64,000 nt of DNA from positions 1 through 64,000 of the forward strand of contig CAXIWF010000808.1 in assembly GCA_964036045.1 (NCBI GenBank), in the 5' to 3' direction. A program made the position numbers and the translations under genes. Positions 33,532 to 43,533 of the stretch are shown here, piece after piece. Below the pieces are notes generated by a model. It saw only the letters and a program-made list of their open reading frames with translations, was not told the origin of the DNA and made no database searches. The stretch is from Eutreptiella sp. 'Long Island Sound 2002'. Lineage: Eukaryota; Euglenozoa; Euglenophyceae; Eutreptiales; Eutreptiaceae. The first letter of the stretch is position 1. Every line of letters begins with the position of its first letter.

Positions 33532-34557
33532 ATTTCGTACGGGTTAGCCATCGGGATGCGCAGCCTTGATAGATCTATGGTTGTGTAGAAGATTGTGATA
33601 TTGTATTTTAAACTCACTAGGATATTGGGGACATCTGGGATGTTTCTCAAAATTGGTTAGGACAATTTGATCCCATACCTCATCTGCTATGGGTTTGACA
33701 TTTTGGTAAGTTGTTGAGCATCGAATCATGCAGTACTTTGGCAGCCGCGGTTTTGTAGCACACAGGACACATGCAGTGTTCTGTTTCCAACAGACACGGG
33801 TATGTACAAAATTTGTAACATCGTCACGCAACAAACTAGGATTTTTTGAACCGTGAAGTGGACCACTTCGACATTCCTTTTTGCGATAGTAATAGTGATA
33901 CGTCTTTACTACCTGCAATATCACTGCGTCAAGATTTTTGCGGACAAAAGAGGTTGAGGAAAGTTGCAATAGTTATGATAATTTGTGGCTTACAGTTTAG
34001 AATGTATTTCCTGCCTTTGAATTATGGCTAGATCGAGCATTTGGACCATTCATATATTCCCTCAAGGAGCTAGGGTTGTTGAGATTCCTCGTTCAGCAAA
34101 TTTTTGAAATCCTTTTTAGCCTTTGCGTACAGGCCTATGCGGGTTACACAGAAGGATTTCCCGAAGGTATGTGGCATTGTAGAGGCATGTGCACATTTGG
34201 AATCTCTAAGATTCTTGTCCAGGAGGGGGGCGGGATGGTCTCAGCACACTCAGAGGAAGATCTAGCTCCTAAGAAGGTGCCATGGCGGCCATGTGCGAAA
34301 AACATGAGCTTCAATGAGACCTTTGTTCTGCACCATGGAAGTTTTTGGATACAGCTTGCAATAGACAGCACTGCGCACAAGACACAACACATTGCTCACA
34401 GCACGACATGGTGCAAAGAATACAAAACAAAACTCCCAGCAAAGCTGACTAGAAGCCCAAAAAACAAGCTGTCCCCAGGACAACACTCTCCATACAGCGT
34501 ATCACTGTGCACATCGATCGGCAACGTCACCGAATGCAACAGATTGGAAAAAACATC
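33532..34557. other. Segment U, module 4
   Basis: Uninterrupted; runs into segment G as in module 2. Confidence 0.6.
33544..33969 (-). CDS. Doubtful 141-residue Cys-pair ORF, copy 4
   Basis: Arg form, as in copies 2 and 5. Confidence 0.15.
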   Translation of the reverse strand: MQLSSTSFVRKNLDAVILQVVKTYHYYYRKKECRSGPLHGSKNPSLLRDDVTNFVHTRVCWKQNTACVLCATKPRLPKYCMIRCSTTYQNVKPIADEVWDQIVLTNFEKHPRCPQYPSEFKIQYHNLLHNHRSIKAAHPDG

Positions 34558-34576
34558 ACATGGCACAAATCATTGT

Positions 34577-34776
34577 CCGCGTCCGAACGGGCCAGCAACG
34601 AACAGATTCGGCCGTTAAGCGCCGCACATGGGGCACAATCAGACAAAGATACCCTGCAAACGGGGAACCAGGGCCCAAGTAAGCAAGAAGCACACACAAA
34701 TGGGCCGACAAAATGTGACCGCGGCCTCAACTGCGCGCATGCACCCCCCCACCCCACCCCACCCCATTGTCTCCTG
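34577..34776 (+). repeat. Dispersed repeat R1, module 4
   Basis: Left member of the R1/R2 direct-repeat pair that brackets 1126 bp containing the 5S gene. Confidence 0.85.
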
Positions 34777-35669
34777 CGCACAAGGGACATGGACAAACCC
34801 TACTCCCCTAGGGGGGAGGGGCGGAAGGGGCGGGGCAGCGCATGCCGCGATACCACCAGGGAAGGAAGGGCAGGGTGTTACGCAAAGGGGAGGGACATGT
34901 GTGCGGATGTGTGCGGAGTAAATGATGGGTGCTGAGCTTGAGCCTATGATCCGGACTCCAGTGGGAAGGACTTTGGTTTTGGAAGGAGATTGGCCCATTG
35001 GCCTCCACAAAGTGGCGCTGAAAGCACCAAAGCTGCCTAGTAAGGAGCGATTATATACCGAAAAAAAATAGACACTCAGAAAGTGTGCCTCCAAGAAGGG
35101 TGTGCGTAGCATAACGTCCTTGTGACAGCGCCCTTATGCGAACGCATTTTGGAAGGGGGGTTTTTCGGACCCCCCACCGCTCATTAGGACCCCCCTCCCC
35201 CATAGCTCGACGCCACCGTCTCGGATTCGCAAAATGAGTGACGTTTTGGACTCAGCGACCCCGAAATAGGGGGGGTTTACTGTGTCAATAGCTCATTTTA
35301 GGATATGGGTGACTATTACCGACTCGGTAGGCTCTGCCCGTTCCTCACCACGAATGGGGATACCCCTTTTGGGGTGGTGTTAGAGCAGGACCCCCTGGGG
35401 ACCTACATGGGTAAACTAGTACCCCCCCCCCCTATTTTGATGTCGCTGAATCCGAATATCAACTCAGATTTGGCGGTTGGGGCGGTTATTACCGAGTTTT
35501 TGGTCGCGCGCGCGCTCCATTTGGACCCCCTCATATCTCGACGCCACTGTCTCAGATTCAAAAAAAATTGCATTTTCGGAATCAGCGACCTCGAAATAGG
35601 GGGGGTACAAAGATTTTCACGTCGATTTGGTACAATTTGCTATTTTTAGTACTTTCGGGGAGACTGTAT

Positions 35670-35715
35670 ACTCGGTAGGATCTGCCTGTCTAGGAACGGG
35701 CAGATCCTACCGAGT
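35670..35715. other. Perfect 17-bp inverted repeat beyond the 5S 3' end
   Basis: Arms 35670-35686 and 35699-35715, loop TGTCTAGGAACG. In 5S orientation it begins 17 nt past the 3' end of the RNA, after the T6 run. Confidence 0.85.
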
Positions 35716-35725
35716 CAGGGGCAAT

Positions 35726-35731
35726 AAAAAA
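35726..35731 (-). terminator. Pol III T6 terminator of 5S rRNA
   Basis: Six consecutive T residues on the minus strand start immediately after the last base of helix I, the standard RNA polymerase III stop for 5S genes. Confidence 0.85.
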
Positions 35732-35849
35732 GCGTACAGCACCCAGTGTTCTCAAGTGGTCTCCCACCTCAGTACTAACTGGGCCTGACTAGGCTTAACT
35801 TCTGAAATCGGACGGGTTTAGGTGTGTTCCCAGTAGTATGGCTGTACGC
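35732..35849 (-). rRNA. 5S ribosomal RNA, copy 1
   Basis: Minus-strand gene of 118 nt for the small RNA of the large ribosomal subunit. The ends pair perfectly over nine bases (5' GCGTACAGC, 3' GCTGTACGC; helix I). The conserved internal promoter is intact: box A GAAGTTAAGC at RNA positions 48-57, intermediate element near 61-67 (GTCAGGC), box C GTTAGTACTGAGGTGGGAGA at 71-90. Further conserved words are CCATAC near the 5' end and GGGTGCTGTACGC at the 3' end. A T6 terminator follows directly. It sits alone, not in a 5S tandem array, and repeats only because its 16-kb unit repeats. The sequence departs from the animal type (GATTTCAGAAG in place of the usual GATCNCNGAAG). Confidence 0.96.
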
Positions 35850-35902
35850 ATTCGTCATGCGCGGACGCCCGGCTTGCGGGCGGGGAAAAGGGGGGGGGTG
35901 GA

Positions 35903-36105
35903 CCGCATCCGAACGGGCCAGCAACGAACAGATTCGGCCGTTAAGAGCCGCACATGGGGCACAATCAGACAAAGATACCCTGCAAACGGGGAACCAGGGC
36001 CCAAGTAATGAAGAAGCACGCACAAATGGGCCGAGAAAATGTGACCGCGGCCTCAACTGCGCGCATGCCCCCCCCCCCCACCCCACCCCACCCCATTGTC
36101 TCCTG
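35903..36105 (+). repeat. Dispersed repeat R2, module 4
   Basis: Right member of the pair with R1 (34577-34776): same order from CCGCATCCGAACGGGCC to TTGTCTCCTG, with scattered differences (TTAAGAGCC against TTAAGCGCC, AATGAAGAAGCACGC against AAGCAAGAAGCACAC, a longer C run). Between the 5S 5' end and R2 lie 53 bp containing a small CGCCCG/CGGGCG hairpin. Confidence 0.85.
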
Positions 36106-36107
36106 TC

Positions 36108-36460
36108 TTTGTGGGCCATCTCTTCAGCTTGAGGTTTATGAACCTCTAGAGGAGACCTAGGAGGTCACACTCATGCTGTCAGGCTCCATGATAATGCATA
36201 GACGTTGCCCTGGGGGGGTGCCTTGGGTTGCCGACTATCACTGAAAACAGCCATCCTGAAAAGGCCGAAAAGTTACGTAGTAGAACGGTGAAATTTGTAC
36301 AAAAAAAAGGTTTGTGGGCCATCTCTTCAGCTTGAGGTTCAGGAACCTCTAGAGGACACCTAGGAGGTCACATTCATGCTGTCAGGCTCCATGACAATGC
36401 ATCCACGTTGCCCTGGGGGGGTGCCTTGAGTTGCCGACTATCACTGAAAACAACCATCCT
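36108..36460 (+). repeat. Offset direct duplication, 203-bp spacing
   Basis: Two copies of about 150 bp at 36108-36257 and 36311-36460, from TTTGTGGGCCATCTCTTCAG through GTTGCCGACTATCACTG to CCATCCT, separated by 53 bp. They differ by several substitutions. Each contains a GAACCTCTAGAGGA near-palindrome. No frame of interest. Confidence 0.88.
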
Positions 36461-36580
36461 TGGGGCCAGGGTTGGCTGCTGCCTTGGGCTTGGGTTCGGT
36501 CCCATGTGCCTGAGTTTGCGTCCCAAATGAATGTATTGCCATGCAACACACATGAATGTTGTCCTCCATACCTCAATAGC

Positions 36581-37167
36581 ATGCCTATATGTCTACCCCA
36601 GCAATGCCTGGCCCTTGTGAATGGGCTCCCACCCCCTGGAGATCCCTTGTTCAGGGAGAGTCCAGGGTGGTGGGTCAGGCTGCAGAGTGTAGGCCACAAA
36701 CACAGAACGTGTTCCCATGTTTTTGTGCCCGAAAACTTGGAAGATTTTAGGAAATTGTTTTATGCCTATACGTCTACCCCAGCAATGCCTGGCCCTTGTG
36801 AATGGGCTCCCACCCCCTGGAGATCCCTTGTTCAGGGAGAGTCCAGAGTGGTGGGTCAGGCTGCAGAGTGTAGGCCACAAACACAGAACGTGTTCCCATG
36901 TTTTTGTGCCCGAAAACTTGGAAGATTTTAGGAAATTGTTTTATGCCTATATGTCTACCCCAGCAATGCCTGGCCCTTGTGAATGGGCTCCCACCCCCTG
37001 GAGATCCCTTGTTCAGGGAGAGTCCAGAGTGGTGGGTCAGGCTGCAGAGTGTAGGCCACAAACACAGAACGTGTTCCCATGTTTTTGTGCCCGAAAACTT
37101 GGAAAATTTTAGGGAATTGTTTTATGCCTATATGTCTACCCCAGCAATGCCTGGTCCTTGTGAATGT
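36581..37167 (+). repeat. 181-bp tandem repeat, 3.2 copies
   Basis: Units start ATGCCTATAYGTCTACCCC at 36581, 36762 and 36943, with a partial fourth from 37124 that breaks off after TGTGAATG into a T run. Frames of 95-166 codons cross the array in both directions and share repeated peptides. With 181 not divisible by three, each unit is read in a new frame, so coding is unlikely. Confidence 0.92.
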
Positions 37168-38020
37168 ATTTTTTTTTGGGGACAGCAAATGAAAAAAACC
37201 GTCAACTTCCTGTTTCCTGGAAAAAAATTACACGAAGGTACCACAAAAAAAATTCACAAAGGGTCATTCGCATCCCCAATGCCACCAGAATCGGCTGAGA
37301 TTATGCACCCTGCTTTTTCCATTGCACCCGCACTGCTGTAGGAATTCGCACCACTTTGCACCCCTACTCCTACATGAATCCACTAATTTATTCAGAAATG
37401 CAACCAGAATTGAGTTCCAAACCCTAGCTTTCACAAATGCAAAAATGGGTTGAACACACATGCTGCCCCTACTCTCGCCAATACAAAAATTGTCTAATCA
37501 TGCATTCCATGCCCGTCCTGATTGTGTATCAAACATGTTGTTCTTGCATCGCATGCTTTTGCCAATGCACAAAGCTTTTAACTTGCAACCAATGCCTTAT
37601 CAATTGAGGTTTTCCGCTTGCCCCTGCAAAAGACATGGCTTGAACATACAAATGTTTTGGTGTCTGTTGTTTGGTCATCATTTTTGCCAGCCAAGTCCTG
37701 TTGTAGCGAAGTGTGTTGCATCAATTCTGCTCCAAACTGCAATGGCATGTCCCCAACAACACTGGACTGTCTTGGCATCAGTGAAAGTAGGAGGAGGAAA
37801 AAACAAGCATTGTTCAATAGTGTCCACAAATAGAGCAAGCAATAGGGAACATTCCACACAGGCTCACCATGAAAAACACCACATATTTTGGAAAAAAATA
37901 GTCATGCTGAACACTGGCAGCAAACATTGACCAAAATACAATGCACCAATTTTCCGACTTGTGCAGGCAGCAACGAAAATGTCATAGCAATTGGCCATGC
38001 CCGGATGTATTTCTACAAGC
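37168..38020. other. Non-satellite segment, no gene seen
   Basis: Ordinary DNA rich in short recurring words (TTTGCACCCC, CAAATGCAAAAATG, TTGCCAATGCAC, CCAATGCC), suggestive of a decayed short-period repeat. The longest frame, about 156 codons on plus from 37460, resembles nothing I know. Confidence 0.5.
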
Positions 38021-38221
38021 GTCAGCGCGCTGTCTGTGTGTTCGTTGTGTGTCAGCGCGCATCATAGGTGTCCATTGGGTGTCAGCGCGCTGTCTGTGTG
38101 TGTCAGCGCGCTGTCTGTGTGTCACTTGTGTGTCAGCGCACTCTGTGTGTGTCACTTGTGTGTCACGCGCTCTCTGTGGTCATTTGTGTGTCAGCTCTGT
38201 GTGTCAGTTGTGTGTCAGCGA
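38021..38221 (+). repeat. TGTGTCAGCGCGCTG minisatellite
   Basis: Irregular repetition of GTCAGCGCGCTGTCTGTGTG, GTCACTTGTGTGTCAGCGC and shortened forms. A further patch of the same words lies at about 39091-39149. Local frames encode Cys/Ser/Val-rich peptides in two phases, as expected from a repeat. Confidence 0.88.
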
Positions 38222-39090
38222 GTGCTCTATAGACTCTCACTAAGTTGACTTGGGGCGCTCTGATACATGGGCTTCACTCAAATGGGTATATATAGGGGTC
38301 GTACATGGTGTATTCTGTAAGTGTATGAGTGCAAGTGTGGAAGTGTGTCCTTCAGGTTCGCTCTGGCGAAGGAGTTGACTGCACATGAGCAGCCAAAATA
38401 GGCTGATTGACTTGAAATGGTGATGGATGATCACAAAGATGAAATTCTCTCAAAGAGTGAAAAATGACCAAAATCGACCCAAAACTCACCTCGAAAACAC
38501 CCAGGCGCACTCGGAGTGCCCCAGCAGCGCCGTGGCGAACGACGGAGGGCGTCGCCACGCGTCGCAGCTGTCGCTTGCGACCGATCCTGCCAAAAATGGC
38601 ACATTTGGCCAGAAACAGGCCAAAAAGGTCTAAAAACCCAAAATGGGCCAGGATGAAGCCCTGAAACTGGGCAAGACGCTGGAAGAGAGCCGTCGACACA
38701 CAATACCAGTGTTGACGAGTGCCACGAACGCACTCGCGCGTCGAAAAGCTACGACAAGCGTCGCCGACAGAAAAAGAGAGCAAAATTTGAAAATTTGCAA
38801 AATTGAAGAATTGAAACAGAATTAGCTGCTACAGGTGGCGCAGGACAGTCAAACGCTGTCAGCGCAGCGTAGAGCGTCACGTTGTGAGCGCCGTAACCCT
38901 GTCCGAGCGCGTCGCCAGGGAACAGGGACTCTGATTCGCAACAAAATATCAAAATCCAACTTCAAACTTCAAAATTGCTTCAAGAACACCAAAATGAGAG
39001 AAACAAACACCTTGTGGACCTGTACTGTACTCCCCAACTTCCAACAAAAGGTAACAAACCAGGACTTCGTTCATTTGAATACGATGTCTC
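38222..39090. other. Non-satellite segment, no gene supported
   Basis: Contains a TATATATA word at 38287-38294 and a stretch rich in CGTCG/GCGTC words (38500-38900). Frames of 60-143 codons on both strands overlap one another, and none has a recognisable domain. Confidence 0.45.
38287..38294 (+). promoter_or_regulatory. TATA-like element, weak
   Basis: GGGTATATATAGGGG is a good TATA-box match in GC-flanked context, but no gene or defined transcript follows it. Could be chance. Confidence 0.12.
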
Positions 39091-39149
39091 CACTCGCGCT
39101 GTCTGTGTGTTCGTTGTGTGTCAGCGCGCTCTGTGTGTGTCAGTTGTGC
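39091..39149 (+). repeat. Second patch of TGTGTCAGCGC words
   Basis: ACTCGCGCTGTCTGTGTG then TTCGTTGTGTGTCAGCGCGC, matching phrases from the start of the 38021-38221 minisatellite. Confidence 0.75.
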
Positions 39150-39270
39150 AACACAACAGTTATGATGCAGGTTGACACGGAAACCGCACAACTCTTTCTC
39201 GAAATCAAGGCAAAATGTTCGGGGACTCCACAATGGTGAAATGTGGCCAACGACCAAAAGATTCACCCAT

Positions 39271-39771
39271 TCACGGACCGTGGGGTAGGAGAGGCACAGG
39301 ACAGGGGGGGGTTGATATTACCAACGGCTGCTTTGCTGTGGCGTCCATGTACGGCACCCGTTTCTTGACGGCAGCAGGATGAACGAAAGAGCGATCAGCT
39401 GCAGCATACAAATTGCGCAAACGCACCAGTTCAGCACTTCTTGGGTTACCGTGTCCATTGCGACCTACTTTTTGGGCATGTCCAAAAAAAAGGTCGCAGT
39501 TGCAATGTGCCCCGCGAGTTGAGCAACTGTTATCCGCAGAAATGCGTTTTTCTGCGGATAAGGGCTTATCCGCAGAAATGTCTGCGGCGGTCGGCTTTCT
39601 GGCAGAACAAAGCGAAATTGAGCAGATTTTTTGGGGAAATGCCAGATTAGAGCTGTCTGTACTGGTCACTGCCTGTTGGATGACATGCCTGAACACAAAT
39701 TTTATTCTGTTTCTGAATTGCAGAATTTTTGGGTGAGTTCTCACTATGCCACCCATTAGAAGAAAGATCAT
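39271..39771 (-). CDS. Doubtful 166-residue ORF abutting satellite
   Basis: A minus-strand frame whose ATG lies at the satellite junction (39769-39771); upstream the same frame runs on through the satellite for 378 more codons. The lower part has unremarkable protein-like composition with basic and alanine-rich stretches, but I recognise no family. Residues about 67-81 are encoded by the three-arm palindrome. It could be the broken end of a gene truncated by satellite, or chance. Confidence 0.12.
   Translation of the reverse strand: MIFLLMGGIVRTHPKILQFRNRIKFVFRHVIQQAVTSTDSSNLAFPQKICSISLCSARKPTAADISADKPLSAEKRISADNSCSTRGAHCNCDLFFGHAQKVGRNGHGNPRSAELVRLRNLYAAADRSFVHPAAVKKRVPYMDATAKQPLVISTPPCPVPLLPHGP
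39530..39578. other. Three alternating 13-bp palindrome arms
   Basis: TTATCCGCAGAAA at 39530-39542, its reverse complement at 39549-39561, and the first form again at 39566-39578. The middle arm can pair with either neighbour (loops of 6 or 4 nt), giving two mutually exclusive hairpins. Confidence 0.9.
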
Positions 39772-40831
39772 TGTGAATGTGAGCACATTGGGGGGGTTGT
39801 AGGAAAGTGTAGGTATGGCGTGTTGATGCGGATGGGGGAGGGGTGGGTGTTTTTGAATGGGGTGTTGGGACATGAAAGGGCGAGGTACGGTGGCCTGTGT
39901 GGGGTTGGGTGGGTGCAGTGGGATGCAAATGTGAATGCGAGCACATACGGGGGGTCGCACGAAAGTGTAGGTATGGCGTGTTGATGCGGATGAAGGAGGG
40001 GTGGGTGTTTTTGAATGGGGTGTTGGGACATGAAAGGGCGGGGTACGGTGGCCTGTGCCGGGTTGGGTGGATGCGGTGGGATGCAAATGTGAATGTGAGC
40101 ACATTTGGGGGGTTGCACGAAAGTGTAGGTATGCCGTGTTGAGGCGGATGGGGGAGGGGTGGGTGTTTTTGAATGGGGTGTTGGAACATGAAATGGCGGG
40201 GTACCGTGGCCTGTGCCGGGTTGGGTGGATGCGCTGGGATGCAAATGTGAATGTGAGCACATTGGGAGGGTTGCAAGAAAGTGCAGGTATGGCGTGTTGA
40301 TGCGGATGGGGGAGGGGTGGGTGTTTTTGAATGGGGTGTTGGAACACGAAAGGGCGAGGTACGGTGGCCTGTGTGGGGTTGGGTGGGTGCAGTGGGATGC
40401 AAATGTGAATGTGAGCACATACGGGGGGTCGCACGAAAGTGTAGGTATGGCGTGTTGATGCGGATGGAGGAGGGGTGGGTGTTTTTGAATGGGGTGTTGG
40501 GACATGAAAGGGCGGGGTACGGTGGCCTGTGTGGGGTTGGGTGGATGCGGTGGGATGCAAATGTGAATGTGAGCACATTTGGGGGGTTGCACGAAAGTGT
40601 AGGTATGCCGCGTTGAGGCGGATGGGGGAGGGGTGGGTGTTTTTGAATGGGGTGTTGGAACATGAAATGGCGGGGTACCGTGGCCTGTGCCGGGTTGGGT
40701 GGATGCGGTGGGATGCAAATGTGAATGTAAGCACATTTGGGGGGTTGTAGGAAAGTGTAGGTATGGCGTGTTGATGCGGATGGGGGAGGGGTGGGTGTTT
40801 TTGAATGGGTCGTTGGAACATGAAAGGGCGA
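39772..40831 (+). repeat. Satellite array, about 6.7 monomers (module 5)
   Basis: Begins mid-monomer at TGTGAATGTGAGC after AGAAGAAAGATCAT. Its leading monomers match the part of module 1 and 2 arrays with GTAGGAAAGTGTAGG, and its tail equals the 5.5-monomer block, so it is a fusion of two array types. Near 40736 it has CACATTTGGGGGG where the other edge blocks have CACATTGGGGGGG. Confidence 0.96.
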
Positions 40832-41117
40832 TGCTGCCATGGACATCTGAACTGGCTTTGCCAGGCAAAAGCATTTCCAGCCGCGGTGGCTCCATTAAGG
40901 TCCACCGCTCGCTAGTAAAATTGGGGTAAAAATCGGCTATGTTTTTCGCTACACAGAGGGGGTGCTGGTTGTACCATGCACTGCACCACGGCCTCCTAAC
41001 ATCTTTGCAATGAGGTGCACTCCACAGCTGCCCTCCCCTCTATCATTACATCACATTCCAAGGCATAGTTGCTCACCCGGGATGCTCCCCTTGCTGGTCT
41101 CTCTGGTGATTACCACA
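40832..41117 (+). repeat. Forward spacer, first in module 5
   Basis: Carries CAGGCAAAAGCATT (other spacers: AAAAACATT), shared only with 56801-57086, and AAGGCATAG, shared with the window's first spacer. Confidence 0.93.
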
Positions 41118-43247
41118 AGTGTAGGTACGGCGTGTTGATGCGGATGCTGGTGAGTGGTTCTTTTTGAATGGGTTGTTGGGACATGAAAGGGCGGGGTACG
41201 GTGGCCTGTGTGGAATTGGATGGGTGCGGTGGGATGCAAATGTGAATGTGAGCACATTTGGGGGGTTGCACGAAAGTGTAGGTATGCCATGTTGAGGCGG
41301 ATGGGGGAGGGGTTGGTGTTTTTGAATGGGGTGTTGGAACATGAAATGGCGGGGTACCGTGGCCTGTGCCGGGTTGGGTGGATGCGCTGGGATGCAAATG
41401 TGAATGTGAGCACATTGGGAGGGTTGCAAGAAAGTGCAGGTATGGCGTGTTGATGCGGATGGGGGAGGGGTGGGTGTTTTTGAATGGGGTGTTGGAACAT
41501 GAAAGGGCGAGGTACGGTGGCCTGTGTGGGGTTGGGTGGGTGCAGTGGGATGCAAATGTGAATGTGAGCACATACGGGGGGTCGCACGAAAGTGTAGGTA
41601 TGGCGTGTTGATGCGGATGGAGGAGGGGTGGGTGTTTTTGAATGGGGTGTTGGGACATGAAAGGGCGGGGTACGGTGGCCTGTGTGGGGTTGGGTGGATG
41701 CAGTGGGATGCAAATGTGAATGTGAGCATATTTGGGGGGTTGCAAGAAAGTGTAGGTATGGCGTGTTGATGCGGATGGGGGAGGGGTGGGTGTTTTTGAA
41801 TGGGGTGTTGGGATATGAAAGGGCGAGGTACGGTGGCCTGTGTGGGGTTGGGTGGGTGCAGTGGGATGCAAATGTGAATGCGAGCACATACGGGGGGTCG
41901 CACGAAAGTGTAGGTATGGCGTGTTGATGCGGATGAGGGATGGGTGGGTGTTTTTGAATGGGGTGTTGGGACATGAAAGGGCGGGGTACGGTGGCCTGTG
42001 TGGGGTTGGGTGGATGCGGTGGGATGCAAATGTGAATGTGAGCACATTTGGGTGGTTTCACGAAAGTGTAGGTATGCCGTGTTGAGGCGGATGGGGGAGG
42101 GGTGGGTGTTTTTGAATAGGTGTTGGAACATGAAATGGCGGGGTACCGTGGCCTGTGCCGGGTTGGGTGGATGCAATGGGATGCAAATGTGAATATGAGC
42201 ACATTGGGAGGGTTGCAAGAAAGTGCAGGTATGGCGTGTTGATGCGGATGGGGGAGGGGTGGGTGTTTTTGAATGGGGTGTTGGAACATGAAACGGCGGG
42301 GTACCGTGGCCTGTGCCGGGTTGGGTGGATGCGGTGGGATGCAAATGTGAATCCGAGCACATTTGGGGGGTTGCACGAAAGTGTAGGTATGCCGTGTTGA
42401 GGCGGATGGGGGAGGGGTGGGTGTTTTTGAATGGGGTGTTGGGACATGAAAGGGCGGGGTACGGTGGCCTGTGTGGGGTTGGGTGGATGCGGTGGGATGC
42501 AAATGTGAATGTGAGCACATTTGGGGGGTTGCACGAAAGTGTAGGTATGCCGTGTTGAGGCGGATGGGGGAGGGGTGGGTGTTTTTGAATGGGGTGTTGG
42601 AACATGAAATGGCGGGGTACCGTGGCCTGTGCCGGGTTGGGTGGATGCGGTGGGATGCAAATGTGAATGTGAGCACATTGGGGGGGTTGTAGGAAAGTGT
42701 AGGTATGGCGTGTTGATGCGGATGGGGGAGGGGTGGGTGTTTTTGAATGGGGTGTTGGGACATGAAAGGGCGAGGTACGGTGGCCTGTGTGGGGTTGGGT
42801 GGGTGCAGTGGGATGCAAATGTGAATGCGAGCACATACGGGGGGTCGCACGAAAGTGTAGGTATGGCGTGTTGATGCGGATGAAGGAGGGGTGGGTGTTT
42901 TTGAATGGGGTGTTGGGACATGAAAGGGCGGGGTACGGTGGCCTGTGCCGGGTTGGGTGGATGCGGTGGGATGCAAATGTGAATGTGAGCACATTTGGGG
43001 GGTTGCACGAAAGTGTAGGTATGCCGCGTTGAGGCGGATGGGGGAGGGGTGGGTGTTTTTGAATGGGGTGTTGGAACATGAAATGGCGGGGTACCGTGGC
43101 CTGTGCCGGGTTGGGTGGATGCCGTGGGATGCAAATGTGAATGTAAGCACATTGGAGGGGTTGTAGGAAAGTGTAGGTATGGCGTGTTGATGCGGATGGG
43201 GGAGGGGTGGGTGTTTTTGAATGGGTCGTTGGAACATGAAAGGGCGA
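41118..43247 (+). repeat. Satellite array, about 13.5 monomers
   Basis: Monomer order of 145-2273, with the one-base-deleted monomer near 42116. Private changes: GGGGTTGGTG near 41309, GTGAATATGAGC near 42190, GGATGCCGTGGG near 43119. One added base makes it one longer than the module 1 array. Confidence 0.97.
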
Positions 43248-43533
43248 TGCTGCCATGGACATCTGAACTGGCTTTGCCAGGCAAAAACATTTCCAGCCGC
43301 GGTGGCTCCATTAAGGTCCACCGCTCGCTAGTAAAATTGGGGTAAAAATCGGCTATGTTTTTCGCTACACAGAGGGGGTGCTGGTTGTACCATGCACTGC
43401 ACCACGGCCTCCTAACATCTTTGCAATGAGGTGCACTCCACAGCTGCCCTCCCCTCTATCATTACATCACATTCCAAGCCATAGTTGCTCACCCGGGATG
43501 CTCCCCTTGCTGGTCTCTCTGGTGATTACCACA
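43248..43533 (+). repeat. Forward spacer, second in module 5
   Basis: CCCTCTATC state. Confidence 0.93.

Larger units (their letters stand above)
34558..35731. other. Segment G, module 4, 3' flank of the 5S gene
   Basis: Same layout as 17115-18290. One G is missing in ATTCAAAAAAAATTGC near 35559 (ATTCGAAAAAAAATTGC in modules 2 and 5), which accounts for the 15968/15969 difference in module spacing. Related CTCGACGCCAC blocks lie at about 35204-35275 and 35530-35606. Confidence 0.75.

Noticed and set aside
34577-36105. R1/R2 as long terminal repeats of a retrotransposon
   Set aside because: No TG...CA ends, no primer-binding site or polypurine tract, and no gag/pol sequence between them.
36431-37341. 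Frames of 95-166 codons over the 181-bp repeat as a repeat protein
   Set aside because: 181 is not divisible by three, so successive units are read in different frames, and both strands carry similar frames.
38352-38783. 143-codon minus frame downstream of the TATA-like word
   Set aside because: It overlaps equally long frames on both strands, lies on the wrong strand for the TATA word, and has no recognisable domain.
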